23,483 nucleotides of DNA from Paludibacter sp. (GTDB lineage Bacteria > Bacteroidota > Bacteroidia > Bacteroidales > Paludibacteraceae): the NCBI GenBank assembly GCA_030655595.1, contig JAUSNQ010000090.1:1-23483 (forward strand), read 5' to 3'. The stretch's first letter is position 1; every line of letters begins with the position of its first letter. Below are positions 1 to 9,966 of the stretch, piece by piece. The notes under the pieces were generated by a model. That model did no database searches. It saw nothing but the letters and a program-made list of their open reading frames with translations, and was not told where the DNA came from. The translations under genes were made by a program, and so were the position numbers.

Positions 1-1
1 A

Positions 2-40
2 TTCATCGTAGAGTCTTTTAAATACTCTATGGGCGATGAA
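2..40. other. Imperfect hairpin of unknown role in the gene-free left end
   Basis: TTCATCG (2-8) plus TAGAGT (9-14) pair with ACTCTA (24-29) plus CGATGAA (34-40). This gives 13 base pairs with a 9-nt loop and a 4-nt TGGG bulge on the right arm. No T-run follows on either strand within view, so a simple intrinsic terminator is not supported. The rest of 41-200 is AT-rich and I see no gene in it. An ATG at 111 opens only 29 codons, ending in the stop at 198, with no signal peptide or family likeness. The hairpin could belong to the upstream neighbour or mark a rearrangement end. Confidence 0.35.
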
Positions 41-200
41 AAGGCATCTAATTGCTTATGTTCGTGGGACTTTTTAAACATTTTAAGTAGTTTTTTACAC
101 TGCTAAAGTAATGAATTATAATGACATACGCAATATTTCAAAGAACTTTTTTCGGGTTATTTTACCCCAATTATATGACTTTTTTTTAACAAATTATTAA

Positions 201-2348
201 TCAACTAAAATCGTCTGCTCAGACTTTTCGGAGTGGACTCATCATTCAAAATACAACAACGACACATACAAGAATGCCATCAAAAAAGGACTTGAATATT
301 GGCATCTCTCTAATACTACAGATTTAAACTGGTGGTTTAACCGAATTTATTGTCCGCAAAAATTAGGAGAAACACTTATTTTTTTACGTGAATTTGAAGG
401 ATTTATTCCCACCAATTCTGCTGTCGGTATTGATGAACCTGAAATTCTTTCTCTACTTCAACCACAAGCAATTAACGATATAACAGCACATGGAACAGGT
501 GCTAACGCCATCGACATCGGTCTACACTACGTGTATAGAGGCATTCTCACTCAAAATAGTTCTTTGCTTGAAGGCACACGCGACAGATTGGAACTGATTC
601 TGACTGAAAACATCAAAAGCGATTATGTATTTCATGATCATGGTCCGCAGATACAAATATCAAGTTATGGATGGGTGTTTGCAGATGGAATCATCCGTCT
701 GGCATCTTATCTCGCAGGATCTCCCGCAGCATTCGATGTGCAAAATGATAGTTTCAGCAAGGTTATCAATTTTATCAGAGAAACACAGGTTTCATCGGTA
801 AGAGGCAGTTCCTGGGATTTCAGTGTTATGGGTAGAGCAATAAGTCGCACAAATGCTTTAAATGCCGGCATGAATTACCTCCAGAAGATGGCTGATTTTA
901 TTGATCCTGCTCATGCAACAATTTATCTTGATGCGTTAAATCGCATGAAAGGGAACAAACCGGCTAACTACAATGTCAGAGAGTTCAATAAACATTACTG
1001 GGCATCTGATTATACGCAACACGCCCGCAACGGATATCTTTTCGCCGTACGTAATGTTTCATTACGAACAGTGGAAGCTGAAACCGGTAATGGAGAAAAT
1101 TTGAAAGCTAACTATTTCTCCTATGGTGCAAACTTCATATCTGTGGATGGCAATGAGTACAAAAACATCATGCCTTACTGGGACTGGTGCATGATACCCG
1201 GCAGCACATTTCCATATACGACGAGCTATCCTACCCGAACAACCTGGGGGACTAATTTCGGAACTACGACTTTTGTTGGAGGTGTCTCCGACGGGAACTA
1301 TGGAGTGTCAGTAATGGATATGAATAAATCAGGAATGCAGGCAAAAAAAAGCTGGTTTTTCTTTGATAATGAAGTGGTCTGTTTAGGTGCAGGCATCAGC
1401 GATAACAGTAATAGAAATGTTCGTACTACTGTGAATCAAGCTAAAATGGAAAATCCATCATACTATACTGAAGTGGGAAATGGAACAGAAAAAATGCATT
1501 CAGTGAGCGCCAATACCTATTCAAACACGAATCTATCTTATCTGAGAAATGGAAAAATTGCTTATTTTTTCCCACAGCAAGGTAACCTGAAATACACCAT
1601 GAAATCTCAAAGTGGTGCCTGGAAAGATATCAACACAAGTGGATCGGCTACAACCGAATCAGGTTATGTTTTCACGCTATGGTTCGATCATGGAATAAAT
1701 CCTGTAAGTGAAAATTACAGTTATATTGTCGTACCCGACATCGATACGAAAGAAAAAGTACAGGCTTATGATACCTCTGCTATTGAAATTATTTCAAACA
1801 CTACGTCGGTTCAGGCAGTTTTAAACAAAACACTCGATATTTTACAAATAATATTTCATCAGGCTGGATCAATAACACATGGCAACCGGACTATTACCGT
1901 TAATCGTCCTTGCGCTCTTATGATTAAAAATGGCACCTATGTATCTGTATCAGATCCTTCACAATCGAATTCCATCATCAATGTTGAGATTGAAGTAAAT
2001 GGAGTAATCTATCAAAAATTTATATCAATGCCAACAGAGAATGAGATGAATGGATCTTCAGTAACTTTGGATTTTGAGATTCCTACCGGAAACATTACTA
2101 CCAGTGCAAACCAGGATATACAAATAATTTGTTTTCCAAATCCGACATCTCAAGGCATCGTTAATATCCATGTAAATGAAGGAGAATCATTGCATTGTGA
2201 AGTTAGATGTATTAGTGGGCAATTAATATTAAATATGGAATTTATTCAACTGGCTACAATCGATTTAAACAAACAACCACCAGGTATTTATTTTGTTTCT
2301 GTTTATCATAACAACAAGACTTACAGCCAAAAAATATTCAAATATTAA
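201..2348 (+). pseudogene. Polysaccharide lyase family 8 (chondroitin AC/hyaluronan lyase-like), 5'-truncated, with type IX sorting domain
   Basis: The reading frame is open from just after a TAA at 198 to the TAA at 2346, 715 codons, but has no ATG, GTG or TTG before GTG 531. Family 8 likeness starts well upstream of 531, with a NWW-N-P-LGE helix region around 327-375 and GTGAN-ID at 492-518. Residues matching the catalytic set of the Pedobacter heparinus AC lyase are the Asn codon at 504, His 639, Tyr 666 (nine residues later, as in the family), Arg 834 and Arg 846, and Glu 1155 in GNEY-NIMP. PL8 enzymes cleave uronate-containing chains by beta-elimination through an alpha/alpha toroid followed by beta-sandwich domains. 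The last ~80 residues (from about 2098, with CFPNPTS and a PPGIYFVSV stretch) are a type A type IX sorting domain. The signal peptide and roughly the first 80-100 residues are missing, so a product started at 531 would lose the Asn and could not be exported. Either this is a pseudogene or the start lies across an assembly error. It precedes susC by 41 nt. Confidence 0.75.
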
Positions 2349-2389
2349 GCTTGGGTTTTTTTTATTTTCAGATTAACTCTTATACAATT

Positions 2390-5300
2390 ATGACACAAAA
2401 AAACACAACCAATCAACATACCATCAGAAAATTTATGCTCATATGGTCCATTATTTATGCCGGTCTTGCTTTCGGACAGCAGACTGAAATGAATATATCA
2501 GGTGTTGTAGAAGATGAATCAGGTAATTCCTTGCCTGGCGTATCCATCATTATTAAAGGGACTGCAACAGGCACCATCACCAATATTGACGGATTTTTCA
2601 CCATAAAACTTAACAAAGCTGATGATATTCTGGTGTTTAGTTATATTGGATATGCACCTGTTGAACAAAATGCAACATTGAGTGGCACATTAAAAGTGAT
2701 ACTGAAAGAAGATGTAAAATTATTATCGGAGGTAGTGGTAGTGGGTTATGGAACTCAAAACAAGGCAACTGTAACAGGTTCAATCAGTTCCATCAACAGC
2801 AAAGAAATTATCGGCGTACCAACTTCAAACTTAAGCACTGCCATCACCGGAAAACTATCAGGTGTAGTAACAATTCAGCAATCGGGAAGACCGGGTGAAG
2901 ATGCCGCATCCATATTCATCAGGGGACAATCAACATGGGTCAATACCAATCCATTAATCATTGTTGATGGTGTTGAGCGTGAAAGCTTTTCCCAAATCGA
3001 CCCCAACGAAGTTGAATCAATTTCAGTATTGAAAGATGCTTCTTCTACGGCAGTATATGGTGTCAGAGGTGCCAATGGTGTCATTTTAATAACTACTAAA
3101 AGAGGGGTTGTCGGAAAACCTGTCATCAACTTATCAGCCAACTTTGGAGTACAGCAACCGGTCAACGTCCCTCAGTTTTTAGGGTCCTACGAACATCTCT
3201 TATTGCGTAAAACTGCTACAATGAATGACGGGAAGGATCCGGCAAACGATCCATTGTTGTCAGATGCCTCACTGGAAGGATTTCGTCTGGGTCAGGACCC
3301 CTACCTTTATCCAGATGTGAACTGGTACAACGAAGTGGTAAAACCCTTTGCTTTGCAGGAAAAATACAACATGAATATTTCGGGTGGAACACAAAACGTA
3401 AAATATTTTGTATCATTGGGCTATTTAAATCAGGGAGGAATGTTCAAATTCACTGATACACACGACAGATATACATCCGACACTTATTACAGACAATTTA
3501 ATTTTCGTTCGAATATTGATCTGGTAATTAATAAATTTCAAACCCTGAGTGCCAATATCAGCGGACGAACGGGAGAAAAAAACGGTTTTCCTAATGTGGA
3601 TAATTTTATTCAAACAATCATTGCAAAAGTACCTTATGTTTATCCGGTTTATAACCCTGACGGGAGTTATGCTGAAGCACAAGGTCAGGGAAATCCTATC
3701 GTGAAAATTGCTGCAAATGGCTATGATAATACCAGAACAAACACTTATGATATTGTAGGTATTTTGAAAAACGATTTAAGTTTTCTTACCAAAGGACTTA
3801 GTTTTGATATGAATTTGTCTTTCAATAGTTCCATCGGCTCTATGAAGAGCTATCGCGAACAGCCTGACACATATCAATATAATCCCGTTACAGATAAGTA
3901 CGACCAGATTCTGGAAGCATCTCCCTTCCGATATGCCGGAGAATCAACCACAGCAGCATACAAAAGGGTAGGAATTCAGCTAAAACTTCATCATGCAATG
4001 TCCCACGGCAAATCAAAAGTCAAATCAACGCTGGTGTACAATCAGCAAAACGATCAGTATAGTTCCTCAAAACCTTTTGTGCTGAAAGGCTTTGCCGGTA
4101 GAATTGAATATGATTATGACCAGAAATATCTTGCTGAAATCAATCTTGGCTATAATGGATCTGAAAATTTTGCCCCGGGTCATCAATATGGTTTCTTTCC
4201 CGCATTCTCCGGAGGTTATATTATTACAGAAGAACCTTTTATGGATAGAATCTCCGAAATTATAGCCTTTATGAAAATCAGGGGTTCCATTGGTCTTGTT
4301 GGCAACGATAAAATTGGGGGCAGCAGATTTTTATGGCAGGGAATGTATAATCAGGTATCACCCGCAAATCCCAGCCTGCAGTTTTTTGGTTTTGGAACTA
4401 CCAACCCATCTAGTTTGGGTGGAATTTACGAATCACGCAGCGAGAATCTATTGCTTACATGGGAAACAGCCCTTAAAAGAAATCTTGGTTTAGATGTTCA
4501 TTTTTTCAAAAACAACTTATTAGATATCACTCTTGACTTCTTTAATGAGGACCGAAAAGACATCCTGATGCAGGCTCGCTCCCTTTTATATACCACAGGA
4601 ATTCCTTCTCCTCAATATAATATCGGGGAAGTAAACAACTGGGGATATGAGATTGAAGCTACACACAGAAATAAAGTGGGTGAATTGGGTTACGCCCTGA
4701 AAGCAAATTATAGTTTTGCACGTAATGTGATTAAAAATTATGATGATCCTATTGGCACACCTGCCTGGCAAAAATACGAAGGATATCGCATCGGCCAGTT
4801 CCGGGGTTATGAAGTCAGCGGTTTTTTCACTTCTGAAGAAGAAATCAACAGTTCGCCCAATCAGACAACCCTTGGTGGTCCGATTGTTCCGGGAGATTTA
4901 AAATATGTTGATGTAAATGATGACAATCAGATTGATGAAAGAGATAAAAAACCCATCGGATTTTCGTCGGTACCAGAGATTTTTTACTCATTAACTCCCG
5001 AAATAAGCTGGAAAGGTATCACCTTAAGTGCAATGCTGCAAGGAGCTGCAAATGCTTCTGTGTTTTTTACTTCAAATGCCGGATTTGAATTTGGCGGTGC
5101 AGCTGGTGGCGGACAGGTTACCGAAATTCACAAACAATACTGGACACCTGAAAATTCAGATGCCGCCTATCCGTCGCTCCACCTGAATCCACAACACAGT
5201 AATAAAAACCTGAATAGTTTTCACTTAAAACCGGGCGATTACGTGAGACTTCGAAATATTCAACTGAGTTACGCATTGCCTCAAACATTTTGCAAAAAAA

Positions 5301-5452
5301 TGAATATCACTGATGCTATCATTTCAATCACAGGAAATAATATCAAAACCTGGTCTTATATTGATGGTTTTGATCCGGAAACCGTTGAAGCCAGCGGTGA
5401 GGTTTATCCGCAACAGCGATTATTCAGTATGGGAGTTAACGTTAACTTTTAA
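2390..5452 (+). CDS. SusC-family TonB-dependent outer-membrane glycan transporter (first pair)
   Basis: This is a 1020-residue SusC-type porin that imports oligosaccharides across the outer membrane with energy from TonB, working with the SusD lipoprotein encoded next. I start at ATG 2390, which gives a signal peptide with a hydrophobic stretch at residues 16-28 ending AFGQQ. The in-frame TTG at 2351 would add 13 residues ahead of it; Met16 is another possible start. Order: carboxypeptidase-regulatory-like beta-sandwich at about 35-113 (ISGVV, then GTITNIDGFF), TonB-box region with VVVVGYGTQ, plug with LIIVDGV, the SusC signature DPNEVESISVLKDAS at 204-218 followed by YGVRGANGVILITTKRG, then the barrel ending in VNVNF. 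Length and order are normal for SusC. The gap to the lyase is 41 nt and to SusD 6 nt, so this is one operon. I see no promoter of its own. Confidence 0.95.
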   Translation: MTQKNTTNQHTIRKFMLIWSIIYAGLAFGQQTEMNISGVVEDESGNSLPGVSIIIKGTATGTITNIDGFFTIKLNKADDILVFSYIGYAPVEQNATLSGTLKVILKEDVKLLSEVVVVGYGTQNKATVTGSISSINSKEIIGVPTSNLSTAITGKLSGVVTIQQSGRPGEDAASIFIRGQSTWVNTNPLIIVDGVERESFSQIDPNEVESISVLKDASSTAVYGVRGANGVILITTKRGVVGKPVINLSANFGVQQPVNVPQFLGSYEHLLLRKTATMNDGKDPANDPLLSDASLEGFRLGQDPYLYPDVNWYNEVVKPFALQEKYNMNISGGTQNVKYFVSLGYLNQGGMFKFTDTHDRYTSDTYYRQFNFRSNIDLVINKFQTLSANISGRTGEKNGFPNVDNFIQTIIAKVPYVYPVYNPDGSYAEAQGQGNPIVKIAANGYDNTRTNTYDIVGILKNDLSFLTKGLSFDMNLSFNSSIGSMKSYREQPDTYQYNPVTDKYDQILEASPFRYAGESTTAAYKRVGIQLKLHHAMSHGKSKVKSTLVYNQQNDQYSSSKPFVLKGFAGRIEYDYDQKYLAEINLGYNGSENFAPGHQYGFFPAFSGGYIITEEPFMDRISEIIAFMKIRGSIGLVGNDKIGGSRFLWQGMYNQVSPANPSLQFFGFGTTNPSSLGGIYESRSENLLLTWETALKRNLGLDVHFFKNNLLDITLDFFNEDRKDILMQARSLLYTTGIPSPQYNIGEVNNWGYEIEATHRNKVGELGYALKANYSFARNVIKNYDDPIGTPAWQKYEGYRIGQFRGYEVSGFFTSEEEINSSPNQTTLGGPIVPGDLKYVDVNDDNQIDERDKKPIGFSSVPEIFYSLTPEISWKGITLSAMLQGAANASVFFTSNAGFEFGGAAGGGQVTEIHKQYWTPENSDAAYPSLHLNPQHSNKNLNSFHLKPGDYVRLRNIQLSYALPQTFCKKMNITDAIISITGNNIKTWSYIDGFDPETVEASGEVYPQQRLFSMGVNVNF

Positions 5453-5458
5453 AATATT

Positions 5459-7180
5459 ATGAAGAAGAAAAATAATATAATCATCCTGACACTTGGTTTC
5501 ATTTTGGCATTTTTGCCTTTGGGATGTACAGAAATTTTTGAGGAATCGGATTTAAATCAGGCTCCAGAGCAGGAACTTGATTTTGATAAGGTTTTTACTG
5601 ATTATCAGCAATACCGACAGTTCCTGGATTACAGCTATCTGTATATGCCCGGACATCTCGGACGTCTTTGGAATTCTATGGTCGCCGAATTATCAGATGA
5701 GGCAGAAGGATTGGGTGTAAATACTTGTTCCCCTGTTTTCAATAACGGTGCCTGGTCAGGTGCTCAGATATCGTATGGCACACCTCAGGGAAATGCAAGA
5801 AGGGAACTGGAACAAATGTGGATAGATTTGTACAAGGGTATTCGTCAGACAAATATGGCTATTGCCTATATTGATTTTGTTAAAAACTTTCCTTCTCAGG
5901 AAATCTACAACCGATCATTGGGTGAAGCTCATTTTATAAGGGCATTTCTGTATTTTGAACTTACAAAAAGATGGGGAGGTGTTCCCATTTTCGACCGACC
6001 GCTCGAATTGGGAGTGGACGAGCTTGACATCACTCGTAGTTCTTATGAAACAACTATTGAGTTTATCGTTGATGATTGTGATTTTGCTGCAGGTTTGCTG
6101 GCACTTGAACATCCCGAAAGTGAAACTGGCAGAGCAACTAAAGGAGCTGCCTTGGCATTAAAATCAAGGGCGCTTATATATGCTGCCCGACCACTGAACA
6201 ATCCGGAAAATGACCAAACGAAATGGATAGCTGCTGCAGAAGCAGCCTCGGAAGTGATAAAACTGAATCATTACTCTCTCGACCCTGACTATGTAAATCT
6301 GTTTTTCCGACCCAATCCGGGCACTGAAATTATTATGAACCGTCCTAGAACAAAACTGAATTTCGAACAAGGTCATATCGACAATTCCAATTTCTGGGTA
6401 AGATTTATTGTACCTCAGGGATATCTTGGTTGGATGGGAACTGCTGTTTCCCACAACTTTGTAAATTTATATGAAACAGCCAACGGATACCCAATTACAA
6501 ATCCGGCATCAGGTTATAATCCCGACAATCCTTACGTGAACAGAGATCCACGTTTGAGAATGACCGTTTTGTACAACGACCGTTTTTGGTACGACAGGAA
6601 AACAGAGTTTTACATAGGAGGACTTGACTATGGTTCTTCGTTGGTTAATCCGATAGGATATACTATTGCAAAATTTTGGCCTGAAGCACATCAGCGTTAC
6701 AAAGGAACGAGTGCTTATTTGAATTATATCTTCTTCAGATATGCTGAAATATTGCTTAATTATGCTGAAGCAGCCAATGAAGCTTATGGCCCTGACATCG
6801 CACATCCGGGAAGCGGGATTACTGCCAGAGAGGTAACAACGCAACTCAGGCAAAGGGTTGGTCATGTTCCGATACCAATAGTTACATCAGCAAACAAAGA
6901 AGATATGCGTGAACGAATCATAAATGAAAGAGCTGTTGAATTATCGTTTGAAGAACACCGTTGGTATGACGTGCTAAGCTGGAAAAAAGGAGTGGAGCTT
7001 TTTGGTAACGAAAATCCAATTTTAGGAATGAAAATTACAAAAAACACAAATGGTAGTTTTAACTATGAACCTTATATATATGAGAGAAGGATATTTTTGC
7101 CACATATGCACCGCTACCCAATTCCAAACAGCGAAATCTATAAAAGCAAGGTATTAATACAAAATCCGGGTTGGGAATAA
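5459..7180 (+). CDS. SusD-family surface glycan-binding lipoprotein (first pair)
   Basis: This 573-residue lipoprotein forms the lid of the SusC channel and captures glycans at the cell surface. The signal peptide ends in the lipobox LPLGC (Cys23), followed by acidic residues as in surface-exported Bacteroidota lipoproteins. Family marks are RAFLYFELTKRWGGVPIFDRP around residue 160-180, the tetratricopeptide-like helices, the motif NYAEAANEAYGP, NERAVELSFEEHRWYDV, and the typical C-terminal YPIPNSEI with QNPGWE. The ATG lies 6 nt after susC1, so the two are co-transcribed and probably translationally linked. Length is usual for the family. The glycan bound cannot be read from the sequence. 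Confidence 0.95.
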   Translation: MKKKNNIIILTLGFILAFLPLGCTEIFEESDLNQAPEQELDFDKVFTDYQQYRQFLDYSYLYMPGHLGRLWNSMVAELSDEAEGLGVNTCSPVFNNGAWSGAQISYGTPQGNARRELEQMWIDLYKGIRQTNMAIAYIDFVKNFPSQEIYNRSLGEAHFIRAFLYFELTKRWGGVPIFDRPLELGVDELDITRSSYETTIEFIVDDCDFAAGLLALEHPESETGRATKGAALALKSRALIYAARPLNNPENDQTKWIAAAEAASEVIKLNHYSLDPDYVNLFFRPNPGTEIIMNRPRTKLNFEQGHIDNSNFWVRFIVPQGYLGWMGTAVSHNFVNLYETANGYPITNPASGYNPDNPYVNRDPRLRMTVLYNDRFWYDRKTEFYIGGLDYGSSLVNPIGYTIAKFWPEAHQRYKGTSAYLNYIFFRYAEILLNYAEAANEAYGPDIAHPGSGITAREVTTQLRQRVGHVPIPIVTSANKEDMRERIINERAVELSFEEHRWYDVLSWKKGVELFGNENPILGMKITKNTNGSFNYEPYIYERRIFLPHMHRYPIPNSEIYKSKVLIQNPGWE

Positions 7181-7212
7181 TTCTGAGCTATTTATTAAAA
7201 TAAATCATAAGC

Positions 7213-9948
7213 ATGACATACAAAATTAAATATAGCATTAGGAATACTGCATTGATAGGTATATTGAGTTTTACTTTTCCTTTTTTAAATGTACAATCAC
7301 AGGTAAATCCGTATATCACAAGTGCAATTTCGGATATTGATGCTGTTTCGGTAGAGAAAAACTCACTGAAAAATATTGAGCAGTCGTTGAATGGAACTAT
7401 ATCAGGACTTTATTCTATCAGCAACGGCGGTCAAAACTTCGGACTTGCCAACTACAATTTCTTTTTGAGAGGAAAAACCACAACAGGCGATAATACTCCT
7501 TTGATATTGGTAGATGGTATTGATGCCAATATCCACCTACTGGATCCAAATGAGATTGAGAGTATTGAGGTTTTAAAAGATGCAGCTGAATTGGCTATGT
7601 ATGGATTGAGAGGTGCCAACGGAGTAATTCTGATTAAAACGAAAAAAGGCAATGCCACCAAAAACTTCATGAAAATTGATCTTCGCTACGGACTGCAAAC
7701 TCCCATAGCTTTATCGAAAAAACTGAATGCCTATGAATATGCATCTTTGCACAATGAAGCAAATATAAACGATGGAGCAAATCAGGTATATCAACCGGAT
7801 AAATACCTGAATACTGAAGATTCTTTCCGTTATCCGGATACAAATCTGCCTCAGGATTTTCTGAATAAAAATGCTGCGTACAATCATTACAACTTCACCG
7901 CAGGTGGCGGAAATGAAATAGCTCAATATTATGCCTTGATTAGTTACATGAAACAAGACGGTTTATTCGCTCTGCCGAAAGCATTTGATGGTTTAAATCA
8001 AACCTACAACGAACGTTATAATTTCAGGACCAACTTAGATGTCAATTTGGGAAAGGGTTTTCTATTAAATACAAACATAAGTGCTGTTTTTGACGATAGA
8101 AGATCACCCTGGCTCAGCAGTTCCGACAATGTTAACAACACAAATAATTATATTTTCAATGCTATTATGAATACGCCGGCCAATGCATTTCCTTTGACAA
8201 ATCCTGACGGATCGCTTGGTGGCACTGCCGAATACAGAGATAATCCGATTGGTTTGCTTAAGTCAGGCATCAGAATTGAAAATACTAGAAAACTCACTGC
8301 CAATGTAAGTATTAACAAGAATCTGAGCGAGTGGATAAATGGATTAAGTGCGTTTATTCAATATAACTTTGAAAACTACAATGCCTATTTTAAAGGAAAT
8401 TACACCACCTTTGCAGTCAATCAACTGAAAGATGACGACACATATGTTCAATATGGAGCCGACGATACTAAAGTTAGCACAGCAGGTGGACAAATGTCTG
8501 ATTATTACAGCGACATGACTTTCAATGCAGGATCCATATTTGAAAAACATATAGGAAAACACCAGATACACGCTTCTTTGATATACAATCAATACACTTC
8601 ATTTGGCAGTGGCGATACACCTGCATATAAGTGGCTCGGGACTGCATCTCGCTTATTCTATGGTTACGATAACCGTTATTTTGCGCAAATCAGCGGTTCT
8701 TATCAGGGTTCTAATAATTACATAAGCGGAAAGCGTTTTGGACTCTTCCCTGCAGCTTCACTGGCATGGGTAGTAAGCGAAGAAGATTTTTTGAAGGAAA
8801 ATGAAGCTGTTGATTATCTGAAAACAAGGGCTTCAGTTGGTCTGACGGGAAACGACAAAACAGGTGGTAGTCGCTTTATGCATCGTCAGGCCTTTTATAA
8901 TGGTGGAGGTTATGGTTTTGGAAATCCAAATGGAACTTCTCAGGGATCTTATGAAGGTACGCTGGGTAATCCCGATGCAACCTGGGAGGAAGCAGCTAAA
9001 ATGAATATTGGTATCGACTTTCGTACATTGAAAAATAAATTAAGCCTCACCATGGATTATTTTTATGAAAACCGACAATCAATTCTTGTAAATCAAGCCA
9101 ACATTACACCAGCCCTCATCGGGATCAGCTTAGCCCAATACAACGCAGGAATCATTCATAATCAGGGAATTGAAGGAGATTTAAAATACAGCCATCAGAT
9201 AGGACCGGTTATATTTCACACAGGCTTAAATTTTTTATACGCAAAAAATAAAATTATTGATTTAAAAGAAACCAACTATCCTGAAAAAGAATCCTACAGA
9301 TACAGGAAAGGAAATCCTGTAAATGCCCTGTTTGGATTTGTTTCAGATGGAATATATAACGATGAATCAGCCATACAGGAACATGGAGTTATATCGTCTT
9401 ATGGTCAAATAGCTCCCGGCGACATAAAATACCTCGACCAAAATGAAGACGGTATTATCAATGATGCAGATAAAAAAGTGATTGGCAATACTTTTCCCGA
9501 GTTTATTTATGGTATCAATGTCGGAATTGAGGTCAAAGGTTTTGATATGTATCTGCAAGTGGAAGGATCTGAGATGTTTGATGTACACCTACGACCGAAT
9601 CAACTTTCAGTATATGCCTATGAAAACCGATGGACAAATACACAAAGTGGAGCAAATGCAAGCTATCCGCGATTAAGTTTCACCAGCGACCATAACACTC
9701 AAACATCATCATTCTGGCTCGATAAAGGACATTTATTCCGGTTATCAACAGTAGATTTTGGCTATTCATTGCCAGATTATCTGGTAAAAAAGGTGGCAGT
9801 TTCTAACATCCGGTTCTATGTAAAAATGCACAATATTTTATCAACGATCAATAGCCGTGAAGGACGTGATTTAGAGGCTCTAAATGCAGGATTCACTACG
9901 TATCCTGCCATGAAAACTGCTGTAATCGGGATATCTGTCAACTTATAG
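7213..9948 (+). CDS. SusC-family outer-membrane transporter lacking the N-terminal extension (second pair)
   Basis: A 911-residue TonB-dependent transporter. The signal peptide (hydrophobic part about 12-29, ending VQSQ) leads almost directly into the plug. The SusC signature DPNEIESIEVLKDAAE sits at residue 111 and is followed by YGLRGANGVILIKTKKG. In the first SusC of this window the same motif starts at 204, so about 93 residues are absent, namely the carboxypeptidase-regulatory-like domain and the VVVVGYG TonB-box segment. The rest (barrel, DGxxxDADKKVIGNTFPEF calcium-like loop, C-terminal VIGISVNL) is intact. No clear TonB box is visible, so how it is energised is open: either a divergent box lies in the stretch after the signal peptide, or it works with a different TonB. 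It follows susD1 by 32 nt and precedes its own SusD by 18 nt. Confidence 0.93.
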   Translation: MTYKIKYSIRNTALIGILSFTFPFLNVQSQVNPYITSAISDIDAVSVEKNSLKNIEQSLNGTISGLYSISNGGQNFGLANYNFFLRGKTTTGDNTPLILVDGIDANIHLLDPNEIESIEVLKDAAELAMYGLRGANGVILIKTKKGNATKNFMKIDLRYGLQTPIALSKKLNAYEYASLHNEANINDGANQVYQPDKYLNTEDSFRYPDTNLPQDFLNKNAAYNHYNFTAGGGNEIAQYYALISYMKQDGLFALPKAFDGLNQTYNERYNFRTNLDVNLGKGFLLNTNISAVFDDRRSPWLSSSDNVNNTNNYIFNAIMNTPANAFPLTNPDGSLGGTAEYRDNPIGLLKSGIRIENTRKLTANVSINKNLSEWINGLSAFIQYNFENYNAYFKGNYTTFAVNQLKDDDTYVQYGADDTKVSTAGGQMSDYYSDMTFNAGSIFEKHIGKHQIHASLIYNQYTSFGSGDTPAYKWLGTASRLFYGYDNRYFAQISGSYQGSNNYISGKRFGLFPAASLAWVVSEEDFLKENEAVDYLKTRASVGLTGNDKTGGSRFMHRQAFYNGGGYGFGNPNGTSQGSYEGTLGNPDATWEEAAKMNIGIDFRTLKNKLSLTMDYFYENRQSILVNQANITPALIGISLAQYNAGIIHNQGIEGDLKYSHQIGPVIFHTGLNFLYAKNKIIDLKETNYPEKESYRYRKGNPVNALFGFVSDGIYNDESAIQEHGVISSYGQIAPGDIKYLDQNEDGIINDADKKVIGNTFPEFIYGINVGIEVKGFDMYLQVEGSEMFDVHLRPNQLSVYAYENRWTNTQSGANASYPRLSFTSDHNTQTSSFWLDKGHLFRLSTVDFGYSLPDYLVKKVAVSNIRFYVKMHNILSTINSREGRDLEALNAGFTTYPAMKTAVIGISVNL

Positions 9949-9966
9949 ATTTAAAGAAAACATCTT

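Noticed and set aside
111..200. Short plus-strand frame of 29 codons in the lyase frame, ending at TAA 198
   Set aside because: It has no signal peptide or PL8 likeness, so reading it as the missing start of the lyase with a single nonsense codon is not supported.
2351..2389. Upstream TTG start for the first SusC
   Set aside because: The 13 added residues precede a good signal peptide that begins at ATG 2390; the TTG lies 2 nt after the lyase stop and the extension looks like leader DNA.
6509..6865. Minus-strand frame of 118 codons inside the first SusD gene (and similar antisense frames in the SusC, GH2 and regulator genes)
   Set aside because: Shadows of strongly supported genes; no signal peptide, domain or ribosome-binding context of their own.
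7190..7205. ATTTATT-AA-AATAAAT dyad between susD1 and susC2
   Set aside because: AT-only sequence with a two-base loop, easily due to base composition; the 32-bp gap is best read as an ordinary operon spacer.
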